Positions 8,501-11,321 of a stretch of DNA of 11,321 bases are shown in pieces. The position numbers and the translations under genes are program-made. Origin of the DNA: Candidatus Thorarchaeota archaeon (GTDB lineage Archaea; Asgardarchaeota; Thorarchaeia; Thorarchaeales; Thorarchaeaceae); NCBI GenBank assembly GCA_016840245.1, contig JAEOST010000729.1, positions 1-11,321 of the forward strand, in the 5' to 3' direction. Each line of letters opens with the position of its first letter. The stretch's first letter is position 1. Under the pieces are notes generated by a model. That model ran no database searches. It saw nothing but the letters and a program-made list of their open reading frames with translations, and had not been told where the DNA came from.

Positions 8501-10432
8501 CCAGTATGCCCAGATTGGGAGTCTGGACTCAATTGTGATGTGCTCCATGTCCCAGATATTCTCTCCAACTGTGAAGAACTCATCACGCCCACTGTCCCAG
8601 ACGAGGTCGCCATCATCCTCGAATGCAAGGATGTTACCATCAGCGATACCAACCATCACCTTGTTGGACAGGTCAACATCAGTGGTCAGCTGTACCTCAG
8701 TGGGCAATGGACCTATCTCTACAGAGAGAGCTGTCGATAGCTGGGTCTTGACCTGTGCGAGCCAGATAGTATCGATATTGTAGTTACCACCGTTGTAGAC
8801 GGTTATCTTCATGTACCTGTACCAGTCCCACTGTCGTCTTCCTAGGGCAGGGTCAAGTCTTAGCCGGAGGATAGGACCAGACCAGCTTATCTCAGACGGT
8901 AACACCTGCTCGAATGAGTCACCCATCTGCGATATGGATATGTTGACCTCACTCAGAAGGGCAGACGTGATGCTACTCTCAAACTTCATCTCAACGTCAT
9001 GATTCTGGTTACCACTACCAGTTCCCTCCTCATCCATACCGAAGTCGACCACAGCCTCAGCTGCAGGAACTGACGCAGCATCAAATGTTGTATAGTGATT
9101 ATCCACTGCACTTGCCATTCCAGTGTTGTACGGATAGCACTCTGCATCTGGGTCAAAGACTCCGCCACCTAGATAGGTGTAGGTAATAGGCTCAGGAATG
9201 TGAGTGCCATTGGCCAGTAGATACGTGACATTGCTAGCTGAAACCACTCGGTCGGCATAGGAGTCCAGTCGCCACGGAGATATTGGATTGGTCTGCCACT
9301 CCTCCCACTCTCTGAAGACTCTACGATACTTGAAGTCTTTCTCAATAGCATCCCAGTCCAAGATGTAGACACCCTGACCTTGGGCAACTAAGGCAATCTC
9401 ATCACCATCTTCATCATCAAGCTCTCCGGTTTCCATTGAAATGATAGGAGTCCAAGTGTAGGTTCCGCTGGTCCAGTTGAGAGTATAGTGATTATCGTGT
9501 ATCAGTGGGAAGGGCTCCCCATTAATCATGATAGTCAGTCCATCATTCTCGAAGACATAGACCACACCCTCTCTGGTTCCAACAATGATCTCTGGGAGAC
9601 CGTTGTTGTTTGTATCACCAGTTGCTAGAGTTGTAGGTAGACCTGTGATTGACTCACCAGAGTTCCAGACCTCTTCAAACTCAATCCAGTGGTCCTCTGT
9701 GAATGGATAACCAGAGTGATTCGAATATTCGTAGTTCCGGACCTTGCCATCCCATCCAGCTATGATGATGTCATCCCGATAGTCATGGTCTGTGTCAGCT
9801 ATCTCCACATCGTATGCTCGCAGTGAACTTGGACTTGTCCATACAAGATCGAACATGTTTTCAGTGGAGGTGTACGGGTCATAGATGTGCCTCTGCTCGA
9901 AGAGATATACATGACCGTCAGTGCTCGCAGCTGCAATCTCTAGGAAGTCGTTCAGGTCAGTATCACCCCATGAGAGCCCCACTATGTCCATTTGAATTAC
10001 TTCAGAACCAATTGTCCAGACCTTGTCGAAGGTCTTTGTCACCTGATTTAGTCTATAGATGTGAATGGAATTGTCATAGAGATAGCCACCTGCCAATGCA
10101 AGGAATCCTGACTCATCATGATACGACAGGGCGTGGATGGCTGCCTTGGACTTCCAGGGCTCAAACACCTCGGTATAGGTGTTCTCCATGTCCTGAAGGA
10201 CCAGTCCAATATCGACACTCTGGTCAATACCGGGGTCAGTGTGCTGACTCTCTAGGGCTTGTATCTCATCATCAAAGAGACCATCCAGTGCCTCACTGAG
10301 AACCTCACTGTCAGCAGCTGGTGTGACCTGTGGTCGGATGTCTGTTGGAACCGTGGGAATCACAAATCCTCCGAACAGCATCACTAGTATCACAAGGACT
10401 GACACAAAATGAATCTTCATCCTAGTACTCAC
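2540..10432 (-). CDS. Giant surface protein with FG-GAP/VCBS propeller repeats, signal peptide and C-terminal anchor (2630 residues)
   Basis: GTG start and TAA stop. Residues 1-30 are a signal peptide with core VSVLVILVMLFGGFVI. About 26 blade motifs of the type GDxDxDGxxEI-VG-x-VYVFE, as in integrin-alpha FG-GAP/VCBS propellers, fall in three blocks: 150-360 (GDTNNNGLPEIIVG at 272), 805-1315 (GDVDGDGNGELIVG at 1023, ADSDEDGHPELILGG at 1228) and 1730-2580 (EDLDDDGRDEIVRG at 1854, GNFDDDGLIDIGYF at 2556). The Asp-rich loops should bind calcium. Residues 440-562 interrupt the first blocks with a discoidin-like beta domain. Residues 1335-1700 resemble sialidase/BNR propellers, with Asp-box-like SRFTDNGPGLNW (1451) but no evident catalytic set. 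Residues 2596-2622 are a membrane helix, then HWRKKEDET. Most of the chain would be outside the cell. It probably acts as an adhesin or scaffold; the role is inferred. The last block could form two seven-bladed propellers. Confidence 0.95.
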   Translation of the reverse strand: MSTRMKIHFVSVLVILVMLFGGFVIPTVPTDIRPQVTPAADSEVLSEALDGLFDDEIQALESQHTDPGIDQSVDIGLVLQDMENTYTEVFEPWKSKAAIHALSYHDESGFLALAGGYLYDNSIHIYRLNQVTKTFDKVWTIGSEVIQMDIVGLSWGDTDLNDFLEIAAASTDGHVYLFEQRHIYDPYTSTENMFDLVWTSPSSLRAYDVEIADTDHDYRDDIIIAGWDGKVRNYEYSNHSGYPFTEDHWIEFEEVWNSGESITGLPTTLATGDTNNNGLPEIIVGTREGVVYVFENDGLTIMINGEPFPLIHDNHYTLNWTSGTYTWTPIISMETGELDDEDGDEIALVAQGQGVYILDWDAIEKDFKYRRVFREWEEWQTNPISPWRLDSYADRVVSASNVTYLLANGTHIPEPITYTYLGGGVFDPDAECYPYNTGMASAVDNHYTTFDAASVPAAEAVVDFGMDEEGTGSGNQNHDVEMKFESSITSALLSEVNISISQMGDSFEQVLPSEISWSGPILRLRLDPALGRRQWDWYRYMKITVYNGGNYNIDTIWLAQVKTQLSTALSVEIGPLPTEVQLTTDVDLSNKVMVGIADGNILAFEDDGDLVWDSGRDEFFTVGENIWDMEHITIESRLPIWAYWGASMVFNDLAGRGYIHHTIGDLDPFDQTGYEQPYNLITSDDTGDLRAYSWFGEEFIYDTMLSLVLTPIEIWNLGWERSIELVDLSTLTAYPWAAVGALNPTMTGEVYGFIPYEYNAVLHFWVRPSGPDDYIGHIGVEELDATGDIDLALKYAKTVPRTKFVDWDDDGDMDMLLSTGYLYYCENVGNETVPTFHLHPGFFEEMNTRPMNYYWGQPETWDIDQDGDNDMILSFDGRRGATYYENQGTQESPIWVENKKMFSNTNPATNMKFIGLSDIRIVPMSWGTPARYYNFYAEDQGFDAVYDADYTMWAYHPDAHVIWMSWPSYTQTESYLMATYPTVYQYEIAPSEVTGTFNLGYHVMETWSTEDDLADWTLTVRSGDVDGDGNGELIVGDYDNNVYIFEHLVNNTYKRSFKSHNLNHTEESDTSPYLWEELEGISGDFQRVIWDHAEHILADCDIDNDGYLELVIAAGLQVYIFEHTGIDDTYALVYSVDLRDSFYNGEPEWDSVDSITAITAGPDFNLNDENELVIAAGPFLFVYDIGQDAWGKITEYFMDDRIEGKYYLVGNGVQDDLTIARIAAMTVADSDEDGHPELILGGRINVTQIRQDGFLKVYEWLGAGFGEVWDAPSELTMWNPVTSVIIDDQDYDSRQEIIVGHTHGFDIWEWDGMDSSYTKIEVVTSSPNYPIVHLDTTRLQDPWEEYNLTQRGNSDIEYVYSVVNNLIAMVFCQSDRLYWKRYLVSSDMWIENAEMAINTTSGFNSYPAPYDGYQLVFEVEPSLFLSDNNTLYLTWITLFYSGSYHYTIWISRFTDNGPGLNWDQPVPVRTRPEFSLRYPKAFKLNATHIGVAYWYAISDKLAYRTSDSWGTWSLSTQMAFTGYDDYHVQNYDLIGLSDGRYALAISAMNKTISKFDFDIYVGISNSSFVWDNVSMHAATSSYRDEVNPCLAQLDAPEDSLMVIYESPEAPFEDSIQVSYSANSRLWIEETPMHTVPDYVIRSETPDGVKFYFDSPSEGMSLLKNVVAMSPSILALRGGGFMHSFTFDFFMAARDYTFKPSQINQGNYDEGADVVYGINPSSRFTHHTIGEVVDLAVGDTDGDARREILAAFENRVGLYELNHSNVGGGISEHEDAWMSMEYDYPVTGVTVNVINSNGWQDIGISCEHGDVFVYETTASGSDAVDFMFSVDMWTNGTVGSTVDMGYGHSMALIVEDLDDDGRDEIVRGETTGVIRAFDDDGSELWSNSDRSGSAFMMTYVNMTATQHYIAIFRTDGMVSLIDADTGSEHFSHDTLVGFHGTITSGDVQGTASKEIVAFANGATPTLFVFAWGGSVIWQRQTSGSGTMGMVTVGNFTGGSKLDIAVSYLNGTVGIYSGTNGSLLISVETLGSPVTIPAVVDLTGDGIDELITAHLSLRIYNPATDTIIYNSSSLIPDYSRWFFYEDFDDDSINEAILVTGEGVYYEEITSQRHLWSYAPETSGIDDAMLMTLPSGRLGIALCTDDGYIIALDGSTGIPVWFDDSLRTYNQLGAGDFDGDLVSEIAGSTNDGHLYYIQDLAPNDVPYFDAFDYWTIYSSTTSRTTVEAMGAYDVDSDGVSEYFIHAGNEVLTMYDPVTQTAEWSTSIPGEILYIAFGDLQGDTTEDIIIVRSYDTNRIVTALDGATGSVLSGIDQSGSDMERIIGVDIDNYNTAITGNEYVLFWEHASGVCAWRMYDNSGSLRFGNSVNTTTVMTSYATGWFDGDTRLDIAMGCEDGNLYVYGGLGGLLSTVGYSGFDVADVATGDIDGIGNQDIAVAYEDGNIATFDENINPLGSTNRNVHIDDIFVLDVEPASGDEIVVNSREAGVVVLDSSSLDELWLYEIYTVYEKDIAFVDVDKSGDLDMILFYLDHCVLVDVSEKSVLGAVALGFDVEYITYGNFDDDGLIDIGYFQDYSYYIVTDGSVPPPFIQSTGQESLNQLAAIMVVSVLSSIPLIPLGIVVIVHWRKKEDET

Positions 10433-11321
10433 TCCTTGTCACCTCCCTTCTTGCTCCCACTGGAGCTGGTCTTCTTTGCCTTACTCCGAGTAGACTTCTT
10501 CTTAGTGTCCTTTGTAGCTCCCTTCAACCACCACCCCTTATGACGACCGAATAACGTAATGAAGAGGAACCCGAAGACCGCTGCTCCGATTGCTCCAATT
10601 AGCAACCAGGGTATTGGTGCAATGAAGACTGGGACACTGAAATATATCATCTGAGAGTGGATGTTGCCATCAGTATCCTCAGCAAACACCTCCAGGGTGA
10701 TGTTTCCGGGAGGCCATATGATCTCGTCACTGTACCAGAGTCCAGTGTCATGCATGTATGTCATGGTGAAGTTTCCATTCCATCCATATCCATCATCATA
10801 CATGAACCACATAGACTCGATTGGAGTAAAGTTCGCCACAACTACTGCAATCTCATCAGAGACCTCGGAGTATGCGTTCGGGGTAAGTATCTGGAACATG
10901 GTTGGCTCCTCTACAATGGCTGCCTCAAGGGCTGCCTCATACTCCGCCTCGGTTGTGGTTGACAACGGGTCAAGGTCCAATGCAACTTCGAGTCCATCAG
11001 AGTAACCGTCTCCGTCACTGTCAGTCGATGCAGGGTTAGTCCCGTGGACGTAGACCTCAACTCCGTCAAGGAGACCGTCTAGGTCACTGTCAGGGTTGAA
11101 GATACCGCCACCAGGCACCATCTGCATTCCAATGGCAAACTCAATGCCATCCTCAAGCATGTCTAGATCCGTGTCGAACTCGTAAGTGTCCCAAGTTCCA
11201 TCGAGGTCAGTGTCGAAGCTCATCGGGTTGCTCTGATAGAGCTGAACCTCGGCTCCATCAGGCAGGTAGTCTCCGTCACTGTCATAGTCAGTTGCACTGG
11301 AAAGATATTCCTCCTGAGCCA
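10429..11321 (-). CDS. Membrane-anchored protein with thrombospondin-type-3-like calcium loops and Ig-like domain, 5' end outside the window
   Basis: The frame is open to the right edge (296 visible residues), so the Met at 11223-11221 is internal, not a start. The repeats continue upstream of it. Counting from the first full codon, five Asp-rich loops appear: DYDSDGDYLPDG (11), DTDLDGTWDTYE (36), DTDLDMLEDGIE (49, Gly replaced by Met), DSDLDGLLDGVE (77) and DSDGDGYSDGLE (100). These match thrombospondin type 3 / OmpA-type calcium repeats. Residues 142-229 look like an Ig-like beta sandwich (FQILTP... then GNITLEVFAEDTDGNI). Residues 232-257 are a membrane helix, with a cytoplasmic tail of 39 residues rich in Lys and Ser (KDTKKKSTRSKAKK). 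Its TGA overlaps the GTG of the giant gene, so the two are co-translated and probably function together at the cell surface. Confidence 0.92.
   Translation of the reverse strand, partial: AQEEYLSSATDYDSDGDYLPDGAEVQLYQSNPMSFDTDLDGTWDTYEFDTDLDMLEDGIEFAIGMQMVPGGGIFNPDSDLDGLLDGVEVYVHGTNPASTDSDGDGYSDGLEVALDLDPLSTTTEAEYEAALEAAIVEEPTMFQILTPNAYSEVSDEIAVVVANFTPIESMWFMYDDGYGWNGNFTMTYMHDTGLWYSDEIIWPPGNITLEVFAEDTDGNIHSQMIYFSVPVFIAPIPWLLIGAIGAAVFGFLFITLFGRHKGWWLKGATKDTKKKSTRSKAKKTSSSGSKKGGDKE
10439..10447 (-). promoter_or_regulatory. Strong Shine-Dalgarno that sets the GTG start of the giant gene
   Basis: GGGAGGTGA (10447-10439) matches the 16S 3' end almost fully and sits 6 nt before the GTG at 10432-10430. 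It lies inside the last Gly-Gly-Asp codons of the upstream gene. A second AAGGAG (10437-10432) overlaps the GTG and could instead serve ATG at 10420-10418 with an 11-nt spacer, giving a protein starting MKIHFVSVLV. Both starts leave the signal peptide intact; the GTG has the better spacing and forms the GTGA overlap with the upstream stop. Confidence 0.75.

Noticed and set aside
8481..8783. 100-codon plus-strand frame antisense to the giant gene
   Set aside because: It lies wholly within a well-supported coding region on the other strand and has no ribosome site or recognisable domain.
9814..10299. 161-codon plus-strand frame antisense to the giant gene
   Set aside because: The opposite strand is clearly coding, with signal peptide and blade motifs; this frame is a shadow rich in His, Arg, Cys and Gln.
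2540..10432. DNA-level tandem repeats or a CRISPR-like array within the giant gene
   Set aside because: The repetition is at protein level (Asp-rich blade motifs at variable spacing of roughly 40-80 residues) with diverged codons; there are no identical DNA repeats with regular spacers.
10429..11223. Taking ATG at 11223 as the true start of the calcium-loop gene
   Set aside because: The frame stays open upstream and encodes a further calcium loop (DYDSDGDYLPDG), and the Met is in the middle of the repeat array with no Shine-Dalgarno.

Overview
The window looks archaeal. Putative promoters are TATA boxes, some with purine-rich BRE-like flanks. Starts have GGAG/GGAGGTGA Shine-Dalgarno sequences. 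The proteins are secreted or membrane-anchored surface proteins of kinds common in archaea: DUF2341, integrin-like FG-GAP/VCBS propeller repeats, thrombospondin-type-3 calcium loops and a Ser/Thr-rich stalk before a C-terminal membrane anchor. The style resembles Asgard archaea (Thorarchaeia-like) or some Thermoplasmatota, but no phylogenetic marker is present, so the lineage is a guess. All convincing genes lie on the minus strand, so transcription runs from high to low coordinates.

Layout in transcription order. 11321-10429: the 3' part of a gene for a protein with five Asp-rich calcium loops, an Ig-like domain, a membrane segment and a Lys-rich tail; it runs off the right edge. 10432-2540: a 2630-residue protein with signal peptide, about 26 propeller-blade motifs, an inserted discoidin-like stretch, a sialidase/Asp-box-like stretch and a C-terminal anchor. 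Its GTG start overlaps the upstream stop by 4 bases (GTGA) and has a near-perfect Shine-Dalgarno, so the two genes are translationally coupled. 2539-2356: intergenic, with an 8-bp inverted repeat, a TATA-like element and a 14-nt palindrome. 2355-2122: an unrecognised 77-residue soluble protein. 2017-755: a secreted, anchored DUF2341 + concanavalin-like lectin-fold protein. 754-150: about 600 bases with no convincing conventional gene but dense secondary structure, repeats, TATA boxes and a possible 24-residue membrane micropeptide. 149-1: the N-terminus of another secreted protein, running off the left edge.

Together this is a cell-surface locus. Four of the five conventional proteins carry export signals and/or membrane anchors, and several carry modules associated with calcium binding, glycan binding or adhesion. 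The coupled giant propeller and calcium-loop proteins probably act together on the outer face of the membrane. No enzyme with an identifiable catalytic site, no RNA gene of a known family, no CRISPR array and no insertion sequence was seen.
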